In this document: positions 27,991 through 45,254 of the stretch, piece by piece
Layout: each line of letters opens with the position of its first letter
Position numbering within the stretch: the first letter of the stretch is position 1
DNA from: Amia ocellicauda
Taxonomy: Eukaryota; Chordata; Actinopteri; Amiiformes; Amiidae
Direction: 5' to 3'
Length of the DNA stretch: 64,000 nucleotides
Assembly: GCF_036373705.1 (NCBI RefSeq)
Contig: NC_089857.1
Location: 40,558,784-40,622,783, forward strand
Notes under the pieces: model-generated
What the model was told of the DNA's origin: nothing
Seen by the model: only the letters and a program-made list of their open reading frames with translations
The model's database searches: none
Program-made: the position numbers and the translations under genes

Positions 27991-28480
27991 TCAGTATTTA
28001 ATCAACACAAGCTACTCTGAATTACTCCAGAGTTACGAGAAAGTTCCTAATTGAATCTAAAATCATCCCTGCCTGGCAATGAAGAGAAGTGCATCACACG
28101 TGAAACAGCAGCCCCTTACAGTAAATAAATAGCTGTAGAGTTTAATTTGACCCAGATATTTATTTTAAACTCCCTATTAGATGTTACTTTTCTGTTGATT
28201 AATTACCGGAGATGTTTTCTGGCCTTGTGTTCTAGAATGTGCCTCCTGTTCTAAATTCTATAGAGACATATGCTCTTTGAAAACCCATTTTGTTTGAAAA
28301 TGAATGGTTTTCTTCTGCTGGACTCCCTCAAACGGTCCCAGAGAAATGGAGAATGGATTGATGGAGAAGAATTAATCACTCCATTAGTGTTTCCACAGGC
28401 AGCACTAAATGTAGCAACTAATGAAGACAATAATGTGTAATTATTGTTTTACAAATTAGCATGCTTTCTCAGTCTAATAG
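27991..28480. other. candidate conserved non-coding element
   Basis: Unique sequence dense in homeodomain-type TAAT/ATTA cores, for example at 28197-28206 (gattaattacc) and 28405-28450 (aactaatgaag, gtgtaattattg). It lacks repeats and coding potential. The composition resembles developmental enhancers, and the call is inference from base pattern only. Confidence 0.3.
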
Positions 28481-28654
28481 GCAGGTCCTTCCCTCAGATA
28501 TGATAACAGTGCTGACCTGAGAATCAAACATGTTATTAATTCCTGTAAGGCTGATACATTCATACACACAGTAAAATATGGAGAGTTGAACCAACTGTCT
28601 GGTGAAATTATATGCAATGACACTCACCAATTTCAGAATTTTGTATCTACTATG

Positions 28655-28658
<4 letters not shown>

Positions 28659-28712
<54 letters not shown>
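28659..28712. repeat. (TA)n microsatellite
   Basis: Uninterrupted TA dinucleotide run of about 54 bp. Confidence 0.95.
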
Positions 28713-28714
<2 letters not shown>

Positions 28715-29177
28715 GATTGGACCAGATATTTTTTAAATCAAAAGTGTGCAGTCCTTGTGAAGGTGCCGAGTACATTACAGGTTATTTGCACTCACAATAA
28801 GCCCCAATGTCATGTGGAAATCTCTTTAAAGAATCGCAGTTGTCTGCCTCTGACAGACCCGTTGACCCCTCACTGATATGTGATGCTCTCAGTCTATCAG
28901 CCAACCTAAGATTATAGTCTGCCCTGGATATGTCCGGTTTGTAAATGCCTGAACCACAGTTGAATTGCAACAACGCATTGCAACGTGTTCACAACAATAC
29001 TTGACTTCATTGCTTTTTACCGATTCGACATGATCTGCATGCGGAAAGGGCAAGGTGCCCAGTGGACCTTTGTCTCTAGAACAATTAGTCTAGACCTGCC
29101 CAGAGCTCGTCACCAATGTTGCGTTCAATAGCATTCCACGGGAACACTCACAAAAAACACATTTTATACATATACAG

Positions 29178-30202
29178 TGGGGGAAAAACGTATTTGATCC
29201 CCTGCTGATTTTGTACGTTTGCCCTGACAGAGGTCAGATGTTTCTTGTAGTTGGCCACCAGGTTTGCACACATCTCAGGAGGGATTTTGTCCCACTCCTC
29301 TTTGCAGATCCTCTCCAAGACATTAAGGTTTCGAGGCTGACGTTTGGCAGCTCAAACCTTCAGCTCCCTCCACAGGTTTTCTATGGGATTAAGGTCTGGA
29401 GACTGGCTAGACCACTCCAGGACCTTAATGTGCTTCTTCTTGAGCCACTCCTTTGTTGCCTTGGCTGTGTGTTTTGGGTCATTGTCATGCTGGAATACCC
29501 ATCCACGACCCATTTTCAATGCCCTGGCTGAGGGAAGGAGGTTCTCACCCAAGATTTGACGGTACATGGCCCCGACCATCGTCCCTTTGATGCGGTGCAG
29601 TTGTCCTGTCCCCTTAGCAGAAAAACACCCCCAAAGCATAATGTTTCCACCTCCATGTTTGACGGTGGGGATGGTGTTCTTGGGGTCATTCCTCCTCCTC
29701 CAAACACGGCGAGTTGAGTTGATGCCAAAGAGCTTAATTTTGGTCTCATCTGACCACAACACTTTCACCCAGTTCTCCTCTGAATAATTCAGATGTTGGC
29801 AAACTTCAGACGGGCCTGTACATGTGCTTTCTTGAGCAGGGGGACCTTGCGGGCGCTGCAGGATTTCAGTCCGTCACGGCGTAGTGTGTTACCAATTGTT
29901 TTCTTGGTGACTATGGTCCCAGCTGCATTGAGATCATTAACAAGATCCTCCCGTGTAGTTCTGGGCTGATTCCTCACCGTTCTCATGATCATTGAAACTC
30001 CACGAGGTGAGATCTTGCATGGAGCCCCAGACCGAGGGAGACTGACAGTTATTTTGTGTTTCTTCCATTTACGAATAATCGCACCAGCTGTTGTCACCTT
30101 CTCACCAAGCTGTTTGGCGATGGTCTTGTAGCCCATTCCAACCTTGTGTAGGTCTACAATCTTGTCCCTGACATCCTTGGACAGCTCTTTGGTCTTGGCC
30201 AT
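29178..30202 (-). pseudogene. Tc1-like transposase, disrupted
   Basis: This would be the cut-and-paste transposase of the surrounding element. It starts [15 protein letters not shown] at 30202 with an N-terminal paired-like helix-turn-helix DNA-binding half ([23 protein letters not shown]). A catalytic half follows with [19 protein letters not shown] and [10 protein letters not shown], giving a DD34E triad. One reading-frame shift occurs near 29789-29793, after QARLKFAN. An in-frame TGA stands at about 29351, after LWRELKV, where a CGA codon would explain a CpG-to-TpG change. Downstream of that stop the frame stays open into the left terminal repeat ([16 protein letters not shown]). With only two lesions the copy looks fairly recent, but it cannot make full-length protein. 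Confidence 0.93.
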
Positions 30203-30245
30203 GGTGGAGAGTTTGGAATGTGATTGATTGATTGCTTCTGTGGAC

Positions 30246-30339
30246 AGGTGTCTTTTATACAGGTAACGAGCTGAGATTAGGAGAGTCCCTTTAAGAGAGT
30301 GCTCCTAATCTCAGCTCGTTACCTGTATAAAAGACACCT
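30246..30339. repeat. perfect 37-bp inverted repeat (hairpin) inside Tc1-like element
   Basis: Arms at 30246-30282 and 30303-30339 are exact reverse complements (left arm begins aggtgtcttttatacaggta), separated by a 20-nt loop. It lies upstream of the transposase start. A transcript across it would form a strong stem. Confidence 0.95.
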
Positions 30340-30570
30340 GGGAGCCAGAAATCTTGCTGATTGATAGGGGATCAAATACTTATTTCCCTCATTAACATGC
30401 AAATCAATTTATAACTTTTTCTAAATGCGTTTTTCTGGATTTTTTTGCTGTTATTCTGTCTCTCACTGTTAAAATACACCTACCATTAAAATTATAGACT
30501 GATCATTTCTTTGTCAGTGGGCAAACGTACAAAATCAGCAGGGGATCAAATACTTTTTTCCCTCACTGTA

Positions 30571-31140
30571 CATATATATAATAAATCACTCAATGTATAA
30601 TCAGACAATCTGGAGGCATCCTGGGTGTACTGTGTATGACTCCATTGAGAAACAAGAGCTTGGCTGTTAGAAAGATGGGTTAAAGGAAGGCACATTATGT
30701 ATCTGGATAATAACAGTGGAGATTAATGAGACGCCCTTGACATTCTTCTATTCTGTCTTCTATAAACGTGCTCTGCCAGCCGCTGGCTGCGCCCGCCCAT
30801 CCAAAGTGCCGGTATACTGTATATGGGCAGGACACTTTCCCCTTTCATGCATTGTGCTGTGCTGCGGTGTGGAATGCGAGAGGCATGTTCAAACTGCTGA
30901 CTGCGGAGAAGGTTCTGAACCACTCTGAGTATCTGTTTCCTCCTCTGCCCCGTGTGTAGCGCATGAATGGGCTCGTCAAGTCTGTCAAATATGCGTGCAA
31001 AATGGTATAATTCTGCACGCCACCCAAACCCTCCAGCCATGAAATCTCTCCCCATTGATGTGGACGGCATCTCCGAATGTGATAGGGTCCCCCCAGACTT
31101 CATTTCCCCTTCTTGGCATAGGCTTAAAAGTATTATTCAT
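30571..31140. other. intergenic; candidate conserved non-coding block
   Basis: About 30700-31140 is repeat-free with balanced composition. It is open in several frames (for example 126 codons on the minus strand, 30723-31103) without domain or splice evidence. I treat the frames as chance and the block as a weak regulatory-element candidate. Confidence 0.25.
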
Positions 31141-34100
31141 AACAAAAATGTGCAATCAAAGCCAAGACAAAGCAAAGCAAAGCAAAGTCTTACATGAGTT
31201 ACACATCAAGCACTTCCATTGAGTGAAAGCCCTGTACATTAAACACTGCCAAATAAATATGTATTTTATTATTAAGGATGGGGTTTCCTATTAATTTATC
31301 GAAGAAGATTAATATTGTTCCATTTCCTTTGGTGTTTACAGTTGTTATTGTCAATGATGAAATATATAGATCTAATCGATGTTTTCGTTAATGCTCAAGA
31401 ACCTGTGCATTGTCCAGAAAGACTTGCTTCTGCCGAATTCCCGAATGCACCCATTCCTCTAGTTGTTGTTTCATTTATAACGAAAGCTGGCAGGTAAGAC
31501 AGGTGCTGTCAAGATTTGTCGTTTCCAGGCCGTAGGGTTAATGAAATTCCCAGGAAATGTAAGTACAGGCAATCACCTGCAATCTGCATAAGGATGACAT
31601 CTGTCTATCATGTCTTATACAATATAAAAGAACCTAAGAACCCAAGAAAAGTTACAAACAAGACAGAAATATCTGTTTGTCTATCTATTTATACACACCA
31701 GCATACACACACAACTTGAATGCATTTGATCGATTATTGTAAGAATGTGTCACAGAGGCCAAGGTTTGGAATAGCCTATAAAGATTTAATTTGAGACCCA
31801 AACTATCGTAACCAGCTGTAAAAAATGTGCTCTGTTGCATCCAGCGTCATACTTTTTCATAACATGTATGGGAAGCAACTGGTAGTTTGGTGTGGCAATG
31901 CGTAGAATACAAAATTGCAGTATATGGCTCAGACCTGTTAATGCATGCGAAATCCCTAATGTTTTCAGAAAGACCAACTGTATCAAAGCAACCATCACCT
32001 CAGGCATTAGGAAAGCCGCTGATCCACAACCATCAGTACGTCATCGACAGTTTTGACTAACATCAAGCCAAAGCAAAAAGCAAAACATTGACTTTGCTGG
32101 ATATAAAGACAGGAGTATGCAGAATCGCCTGTTTTCTTCCCTGTTCAGACAAAATTACAAAGAACACACTGACATTTTAATCTTTCTACAATGTCAGACT
32201 TTCTCCATGATTTTTCACACAACCACACCTCGTGGCCGCAGGAGGATTTGAAACCTTTTGTGTGAAACCTGTAGCTATGATAGGTGGGCGCAGCATAGGA
32301 GAGAGTATGCTGGAGATACTGTAACAGGAAAAGACTTGTGGTATCACACCCCGAGGCGGTGGATTGGTGGGAACACCTGGCAAACCTTTTACAGAATAAA
32401 GACCCTGACTGTACAAACCTCGTGTTGACGTCTTTCATCTTGAACACCTTTCTGACCTTCGTGTGACCTGTCTCACCTGAAACCGGGGGAGAATTCTCTC
32501 TACACTCCCAGATACTGCAAGGTCCGATCCTTCACCCAGCAATTACGTTTCCTCACATGTGTCCTAACAGGTCATGTTGTGTGGGATTTGGCAGAAGGCC
32601 CATTTCTACCAAGTCGGCACCTTTTCTGAGATGATGAGTCTGAAAACACTGGTTCAGCCTAAAGTAAACAGTAAGGACTCCAGTTGACTGAACTGAGTGA
32701 AAACCAGAGGGTGTAAACCTTTAAGATCTACGTTGAGATCTATGGATGGTGTGTCCAAACATCCTCTGTTTCAGTTTAAACAAATGGCATCTTTACAGAC
32801 ATCATAGATTTGATAATACAATGTACTCTGTTTATGGATCAATACGATATTGTTTTCAGCTAACATGTCTCCCATATTTTGCATTTTAGATCTGTTTTTC
32901 CACTGCGGGTTGAAAAATGTATTTCCCGACAAGGGGAAAAATAAATTGTGCTTACCATGTACACAACATGAAATTAATTCTCTCGTTTGCGGACACGTAC
33001 AAGAATGAGGCTTTCAGTCTCTGTAGTGTTTTGGTAAACTTGATTCAGTTAAGTAATATGATTACAAAATGATTGCTGTATGACCACAGTATGTTTCGGC
33101 TGCTGCTCCACTGATTCGGCCGGCTGGCTGGCCTACATTTCTCTGGCCTACAAATCTGTCCTTTTTAGCACATTCCCACACTGCTAGGATATCTAGAAAA
33201 GCAGTACACATTTAGTAAATATGGCATTGTGTATGTAGGACACTTGGATGCTTTGCAAGGAGTGCATTTCAGTGTCAAACAGACGTTAGTTTACATACAT
33301 TTGTGATTCATGACTTCTCTGATTAAATATGGACAACTGTGTTTTCTGGGAGGAAAGTCCTCGACGCAATCACGCCAGCCTCCTACTTTAACATTTATCA
33401 ACTTTCATTCTTTGCCGTATTCGTGCACAGACGGGGCAAACGGACCAGCAGGCAGGGAGATAACAACGTGTCCAATCACGCTGCCATTATAGCAGATCAA
33501 AAGGCTAAATGCGAATCAGCTGTCGGCCTAAACAGGTTTTTAGAGGAAGAAGAAGAATTCACATCCATTCCATTTAAAGACAGAAAGGTTGTGTAATAAT
33601 GTTGGAAGCACTATCACAATCCATTATTTTATTTGTTACTGGACATGCATGAACACACGCTCGTCTATACATGTTTGTGTTTCTTTGAGGTGAAACCTGG
33701 AAAGATGACTGTCTTTTTTAGAAGAAGAAGGCAGTCCCTTCTGTGAAAGTGCACAACACTCAGCAGCTGTTTCACTTCATCGCACTGCGGACACTGCCAG
33801 GCTTCACGGGTGTGAAGATATCCACGCAATCTACATTTCGTTCATGGCACACGCCTCGAGGAGTAATGCGACAGAACCTACTTTTCACAGAGAATAATTG
33901 TCTGACAGCTTAAGTATTTAGGCACTTGGCATATGAGCAGCACTTAAAACAATCTTCATTCTTCTCTCCATACCTGAGCATGCCTTTTAAAATTGTTCTC
34001 AGCTAATTATAACTCCTGATGGAAAAGATCGTCAGGCTGTCTATTGTTGTGTTTGATTTCTTTTCACACGGTTGTGTTATGCTGAAGGTGTCACCCGATT

Positions 34101-37100
34101 GGCTCTGAAGTACACAAAGAAGTAGTGTCAGGTGACCATTTCAGACAAGCCTAGTTTAGCTGTCTAGTGGTGAACACATTTATCATATCATGTATTATAT
34201 TTTCATTCAGAAATGTATACTCTGTGCAGGAGTGTCTGAATGTGTGCTGAGTTTGTGGTGATGTATCTGTGAGCTTCTGCTCGCTCGGCGCTTACTGACC
34301 TCTGTCCAACTCAGACCACCCTCTCGTCTCACTCTGTTTAGCCATGCACCGGGCTGCTTCTGGTAATGACAGTGACAAGGGTGGCTGAATTAGAGGTTAA
34401 TGATCAAGCTTACTGGAATAAAACTGCATTAATTTTCCTGATACCACAAGCTGTGCCCCAAAGTCCAAGTAACTGGTTATCCTAAGGTAATGTCAGCCCA
34501 TTCCAAGTGGACAAGGGCTTTTTTAAGCTACCAGTGTGCCGAGGCAGAATCTGCGACAGTTTAATTTACTTATTTATCCACTAAGATGTGTCAGCATGGT
34601 TTGGAAAAATGCATGAAGTGAGATACTACAGCAGAGTTTTGAAGTGCTAGGAGGAACTCCAAATAGTGTAGTTTGAAGAACTTTATAAGTGTGTGTCAGG
34701 GCATGCATATTTAAAACACATTAGAAGGCAGCCCACAGATAATTCATGAAACACCGGGTTTAAAAGTTCATCGAAAGTTAAACGTTTGTTATATGCAAGA
34801 TTGCTTTGTTTAATTTGAATCATTTATGTCTAAGAGAACTGAGTCTGGCAGGTTTGCTGAGCTGAAGCTTCGTGAAAGTTGTTCACAAGGTCAGGCCGTT
34901 TTCTTTGACTGAGGCTGGAAGTGTTGGTATACAAGGAAACAAGGTAGAAAGGTGAGGTGTTGGAGAGAAAAGATCCTCAGCGCATACTGCCATATACATA
35001 TGTGTGGAAATTGAACTCTAACATGTCATTTTTATGCATTTATACTCAACAGAAACTAATAAGCATGTAATAGAGAGGATATCTTGTAATTTCCTTTGAG
35101 TGGATATATCTCCGCAGTGGGCTATATACTATATTATTAAGCAATGTTCAAAAAGCATTTGCAGTATATATATTTTTTTATTTAAAAGGACATTTAGTCA
35201 TCAGATAGCTGAAATTGGTGTGACCTAGTTTTTAAAAAAGCTGGTGAGGAAAGTGGGATCTCCTCTCAGCACCAATCTGTGACACTTCTGTTAGAAGCTC
35301 TTAATGCGATCTGCATATTTTGTTGACTTTTGCAATTTCCTTCAGTGATGGCAAGTACAAAAATAAATCCAGATGGTTTGAGCACGTAAAGAAAGATACC
35401 ATCTGAGATTTGGAAAATATGACTGTAAAACAAAAGGCAGAAAATAATATAATAGTAATATATTTTAGCTTTATTGTTATGTTTTGCTCTAAATCAACCT
35501 CTCTCTCACCTCCTGAAGTCACTACCTTGGCACCTGCCTGGGCCCCAAATCTGCCAAATCTACCGAATCTCAAACACACAGTTTAATCGTCCACTCTCAG
35601 CCCTCCTTCTGGCATAAACAATTTACTCAGAGATGCACAAAGTAGGATTTCCTGTTTGAGTTCTATGTATCTGGCAAAAGCTCTTTCCTTTGCTATTACA
35701 AATGATTTCACTGTTTGTGTTTTGTTCTTTGAAGCCACATCACTGACATTGTCTTGTGCAGTCGAAGCCGGAGCTGTCTCAAAATGTTTTGTAATATGTT
35801 TCGTGGTAGTAACCTATTAGCAGTTTAATAAGTCCTTGCTTGATTGTGGCAAGGTGAGCCAAAGGAGTCCTGAGCCAAAACTCTTTACATATCATATTTC
35901 AGTAAAGGGAGTTTCATTGGGTTATACAAGGACGCTTCTTAGTCTAAACTTTTGCCCAACAAAATACCATTTGGATACCATAAAAGAAAGTTGAAAAGAC
36001 TGTCATTATGCACTTATTCTTCACAAAACCAATTAATTGTAATCCCTTTAATATCACAGTATATATAACTACACGACCTTGGTAGCTGGTGCCCTCCGGT
36101 TGCACGAGTATCTGGTCTCTATTGCTCTTTATTGTGTATTTTGTTGATACCATTTGAGCAGTCGAGGGATTCTGCTCAGTGCTGTCTAGCATAAAATGAC
36201 TTACAGAAGAAACTATTTTAAGGAAATGGACTAAAATGCCTATTCGTACAATAGTTTTTTTTTAAAAGCTATTACAGATGACAGGGCATGAATCTCTACC
36301 CAACAGCTCCAAAAAACATGGATGGGAAGGATTTAAAAACACACTGAGATTGTAAAAGTATTATGCTGCATCATCTAAACTGTCCACAAAATCCCAGGCG
36401 GTGGGTTTAGCAGAACCGCCAACATCTGGAATGAGCAGCACTTGGCAGCAGTGAAGATAATGGGAAAGACAGGGGTCTCCTCATGAGGTCTAGTAAGGGA
36501 GTGGAGGGAAAATTGGACTTGGCCCCTGAATTCCTGTTACCTCTTTGAACCAGGATTTATGCTGTGTGTTTTATATTAATTGTATTTAAATTGTACTTTG
36601 TATTGATTATTCTACTGCACTTGTATTGATTTGTAATGCTTGTGTAAACTATATGTTGCCCTGGATAAGGGTGTCTGCCAATAAATACATAATAGCATTT
36701 GTAAAGTGAATAAAGCAATAGTGGCCCTTAAACTTGAGTTTCATGGGTTCTTGAAGGAAAGAATATTTTTAATTAACTTTCACATTAAATGGAAAATGAA
36801 TTTCTCCCCCCCACCCCCACCCCCATTTAGGATTATGGCCACTGTAACTTGAATACCAATGGAACTGAATTTTCATTAAACAAATTCCCAGTGCAGACGA
36901 CTTTAATTAAATGACTTGAATTGGGTCCATGCAGTTGGGGGGGTATTAATCCTTGTAATAGTGGTGCTACATTTAGTCGGTTATAAATCAATTGGAAACT
37001 CGCACGTTAAAATAAAAAATAAAATAAATTCTGCTCCAGTGTATCCATTCGTAGGGTGGATCTGTAAATTAAAAGAAATGCAAAGAACAGGGAGTAAGTA

Positions 37101-37289
37101 GTGGAGCATTCAAGCGAAAGCGAGAGTAAATAACTCATTCCATCATCACGGGAAAAGAAGCTCTCACACCCACATGCAAACTGGAATTACGATTCATAAA
37201 TGTCAAAGAGAACAACACACAGGGTCAATTTTATGGCCTTTAATAACAATTTGGATATACTTTTAAAACAGTTTCAGTCACAAAAGCAT
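31141..37289. other. intergenic region downstream of plk2 (proximal part)
   Basis: No exon was recognised. A LINE/SINE 3' tail ('gttgccctggataagggtg') sits at 36655-36690. A C-rich run (about 36806-36825) and ordinary AT-rich DNA make up the rest. About 33310-33600 is unique and balanced in composition but shows no gene. Confidence 0.5.
36655..36690 (+). repeat. LINE/SINE 3' tail fragment
   Basis: The 'ccctggataagggtgtctgcc' phrase followed by AATAAATA is a widespread fish retroelement tail. The same motif occurs at 57895-57940 and, degenerate, near 1455-1500. Confidence 0.6.
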
Positions 37290-37309
37290 TAATTTTTCCA
37301 AATTATGAT

Positions 37310-37315
37310 TTTATT
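37310..37315 (-). terminator. plk2 poly(A) signal AATAAA
   Basis: Canonical hexamer on the minus strand, about 570 nt after the plk2 stop codon and abutting the AU-rich pentamers. Confidence 0.65.
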
Positions 37316-37327
37316 AAATAAATAAAT
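37315..37327 (-). promoter_or_regulatory. AU-rich element (three overlapping ATTTA pentamers)
   Basis: On the minus strand the sequence ATTTATTTATTTA lies immediately before the AATAAA signal. It contains the UUAUUUAUU nonamer typical of unstable immediate-early mRNAs. PLK2 is a known serum-inducible immediate-early gene, so rapid mRNA turnover is a reasonable inference. Confidence 0.65.
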
Positions 37328-37886
37328 ACTGCACTGTGTCCAGAATAAGTTATTTTGTGTAATAAGGAATGCATCTGTCCAGCCACACAACTGGTTTCCT
37401 TATTTTCGAAACAATATGGCCTTAGTTCACAGCTGGGCAGCACACGACTGCACAATGTAGCCCTGGTGTTTAAAAAATGTTTACCATCCCTTTGGGGGAG
37501 TTTTCACAGTTTTAAGTCTATTTTGCTCCACAGAGAGCTACAAGTGATCACCTTGCTTTGCCAACGCATACATTTCAGATCGAGACTCTAACGCCATCCA
37601 CAGTTTCAGATCCAGCTCGACAAAGCAAGATTATAAAAACGACAAAAACACACACCAAAAAAAAAAAAAAAAATGTTTTTGTTCATCTAAAAAGTCCATC
37701 TGGTTCCAGCCCAGGATTCGTTTCGATGAGGCCCTTGACCTTTTCGTACCTCCATCCATCCATCCATATCACTTTCAGTCCTCCGTGCCGTCGACATACA
37801 GGTAAGTCCACCTTGGGTTCCATCAAATCCCTCTTATCAGCAATCCATACTTTCACTCTCTCCCCAGCCTTGCGAGTCCACAGACT

Positions 37887-42436
<4,550 letters not shown>

Positions 42437-42439
<3 letters not shown>

Positions 42440-42560
42440 CGCGGCTCGGTCCTGGCAGCTCCCTTCACCGGTGCAGTGCGGGGCCGCCGGGCAGCTCATC
42501 TTTATAAGCCAGCGGTGCGGCCCCTCCTCCGGCTGCGCGACGTCACGGCTCGGGATTCGT
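42437..42560 (-). promoter_or_regulatory. plk2 core promoter: TATA box and CRE-like site
   Basis: On the minus strand a TATA box (cttataaa, 42508-42501) lies 62 nt upstream of the chosen ATG. A near-consensus CRE (TGACGTCG, 42545-42538) is about 30 bp further upstream. Transcription would start near 42475, which places the upstream ATG at about 42500 outside the mRNA and supports the ATG at 42439, which has G at -3 and +4. The region is CpG-rich (about 42230-42720). TATA plus CRE suits an inducible immediate-early gene. Confidence 0.7.
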
Positions 42561-42720
42561 GGTGGCGGCCTGGCAGCGCAGGTGTGCGCAGGTCTGCGGA
42601 ATCCCGCGCTCCCATTGGTGGACCCGCGCAAATCTGCGCAACACGGAGGCGAGCTGATGTTGCGCCTCTCCTGCGTGCAAGGCCAGGGAATGTCAATTAC
42701 CCCCAAGTCTTTGTCAGCTT

Positions 42721-45004
42721 TGACACTAGACGCATGCTGAATTAGTGGAAGACTTGACCGCCAACGCAGATAGATAAATATGCAATTTAAAATCATACTT
42801 CACTGGTTTTCCAATTAGTGTTCATTTTAACATAATCCACTCCCACCAGCAGTGTGGGATCAAACCTAAACTGAAAGGTTTATTGTGTATTGTATAGATA
42901 TAGTCTCAGTGTTTGCGTTTTCCACAGGCAAATCAAAGCTATGCACTAACAATTCATACATGCCTCTTTACATTTATAATAGCTGCAAAGGCGCATTGTT
43001 TTACACTTCACTATTCAAATGGCAAGGATGGATCCGTGGTTCTTGCAGAAACCCTGGGGTGCTTTGTAAAAAATTTGAGTAAAATGTAAATCTCAGGTGC
43101 AATATATACATTCGTGGCCGAAACAAAAGGCTTAAACAAAACTGAAGGGGAAATGGGACAATAGCGCCACCAAGTGGTTACTAAAAAAATTGCCATTACA
43201 GGCTGCTGGAAAATGCGCTGTTTTATGTGCGCAAAGATTTGCTTTCAGGTGTCAATAACCTAAACAGCAACACTTTAAATAACTTGTAATGGGCCACACA
43301 GCACGTCAAATGTATTGATGTTGCTTAACACTATTCTATCAGGGCCAATATAATGTTTGCACATATACAACGTTTAACTATTTAACTACATACATAGATA
43401 CTGACATAGGCCTACATACATACATACATTCAACTTAAACACCAGTTTCCATCTGGTACTGGCAGACAGGATTGCGAATTGGTTTATATGGCAAACACGT
43501 CCATGAGGCTTTAATAATGATAATGATAATAATAATAATGCCATGTCAGATATTACATACTTTGGTGCCACCTAGTGGTGTAAAAATCAAACTGACGGTA
43601 TCCTGTTATGTGAACAAGCATTTTGCTCCATTCCTAGTAAATTAATATAAAAAATAAAATATTTTGACTTACAAACTTTATTATATTTTTGAATCTATTT
43701 ATTAACATATATAACTTCAATGCATGGTTTGCATCATTACTAGAGTTGATGCTGTTGTTGTTAATACATCACTGTACACATTTTAAAAGTGCATATTAAT
43801 TATATTTGAAAATGCCCTTTAGTTTTGACATACATGTCTGTATTTTTTATTAACATAATGCTACTTGTTTGTACTGTTGTGTTATGCTTTTGTGTGTTTT
43901 TGTATCATGGTTTATTTAAGTGAGTGTGCCTAAAAATAAAAAACATAATGAAGATGTTTGTTAGGCAATCATTTCACTAGTTTGTGTGTGTGTTTCTCTT
44001 AAGCATGAAGACATGACAGCGTTGCCAGATACAAGACAGGATCTGTCAGATCTATGGCCCATGTGACTAAAACCACAACCTTAGAGGAAACGCTAATCAG
44101 TACAAATAGGTCAGTTGTCCCCCAGAATAAATAAGCGACAGTTAGACAGTGTTTCTTCTTGCACTGCATTTGTATTATGACTCCACAGCTTTTTTAAAGA
44201 AGATATACTGACATCCATCCAGAACATTTCTACTGAGGTAAAACTGTCTTCATTCTCTTACAGGGTTTGGAAAAATAAGCTTTATTGTAATACTTGACCA
44301 ACGAGGGTAACATTTAATGAAGTATTTGATCCTCTTATTTGCAATATTAAATTGTCTTTATGTTCTGCTAGGTGGCAGGTGGTCTTGTTTACAGTGATAG
44401 TGTGTCAGCCGTCTGAAAGTCACTAAAACATTTGTGCTTTATTACATTACAAAGATGGAAATGCAGCACTTTGATACGCAACAATATTATAGTGGGAGAA
44501 GTAAAAGGTCAACAAACAAACAAAGGAGAGACACACGTATACACGTACAGAGTATATATGTGTAATTATAAATTATACCGCTGCCGGAGTGCTATTCATG
44601 TATCTGCTTTAATATGTAAAACACATAAGCAGTGAAAATATCATCATAATTCATGTTTATTTCAGTCGCAATAATTCTATATCATGTTTGTTTCGTCGAT
44701 AAATGCTGTGCCACTTCAGCAACCTTAATATAGTGTAATAATTAATTGAAGAAGTGGTTTTGCTGTTGTGTGTCCTCTGCTAGTCATTGCTAATTGGGTG
44801 GGGTTAATCACAATGAGTCCATTTGCACTTTTGATAAAGCAAAACTGTGTCATATGAACAGAAGAGGTTGGTTACCTGGCCCTAATCTAATCTTATTTTC
44901 ATACTCAGATGTTCAGTTATGGTGGACACATGCAACATGTTTATTTGTAACCACAGAAAGATACACTGTGTTTTTAGCTGTCGTTTGTCTTTTATTTTCA
45001 CACA
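42721..45004. other. intergenic spacer between plk2 and the GAPT-like gene (head to head)
   Basis: AT-rich with short ATA/TACA runs (for example 43509-43540). Two 'gccacc(t/a)agtggt' phrases (about 43166 and 43567) hint at old repeat debris. Any 5' exon of the plus-strand GAPT-like gene would lie here but could not be identified. Confidence 0.5.
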
Positions 45005-45254
45005 GGAACAAGCTCAATTGTAGCCCTGTCAAAATAACAGCGGTGGGATGTAATTTGTCAACGTTGAAGAGTAAAACCCACAGCAAGCATTCGACAACAG
45101 CGAGACTTGATAAATGGAAGGAAGAAACAACACTAAACTTGGCAAAACAGTGAAAGATCATCGTGTGCAATAAGAAGCATCTCTCGTCACGTGTGTATTG
45201 TTTCCACGTCTTGAACAGCTTAAGCTTTGTGTTATCCACCGAAGTAGCAGAGCA
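45005..45254 (+). other. probable 5' UTR part of the GAPT-like coding exon
   Basis: A strong acceptor (tgtcttttattttcacacag) ends at about 45005. The sequence to the ATG contains a minimal ATG-TAA (about 45047) and a short uORF starting at 45113 (MEGRNNTKLGK...). A second acceptor-like site (ccacgtcttgaacag) ends at 45218. From there the frame is open into the CDS, so this choice decides whether upstream coding exons exist. Confidence 0.45.

Larger units (their letters stand above)
29175..30568 (-). mobile_element. Tc1-like DNA transposon, full length, inactive
   Basis: The element is 1394 bp. It has about 50-bp terminal inverted repeats, 29175-29224 (cagtgggggaaaaacg...) and 30519-30568, which are nearly identical over 'gatcccctgctgattttg'. 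It sits between TA dinucleotides (29173-29174 and 30569-30570), the target site of Tc1/mariner elements. It encodes a broken transposase on the minus strand. A perfect 37-bp internal inverted repeat lies between the transposase start and the right terminus. Confidence 0.95.
37290..37886 (-). other. plk2: plk2 3' UTR (approximate)
   Basis: This is the stretch between the plk2 stop codon and the first good poly(A) signal on the minus strand. It contains a T17 run (plus-strand A17 at about 37657-37673). The cleavage point, about 20 nt past the signal, is estimated. Confidence 0.6.

Noticed and set aside
29211..29787. Plus-strand open frames in the Tc1-like element
   Set aside because: They are shadows of the minus-strand transposase.
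44794..45153. Candidate membrane-helix exon for GAPT (YTVFLAVVCLLFS)
   Set aside because: The hydrophobic run is only about 13 residues, has stop codons after it, and spans a strong splice acceptor, so it is more likely intron plus 5' UTR.
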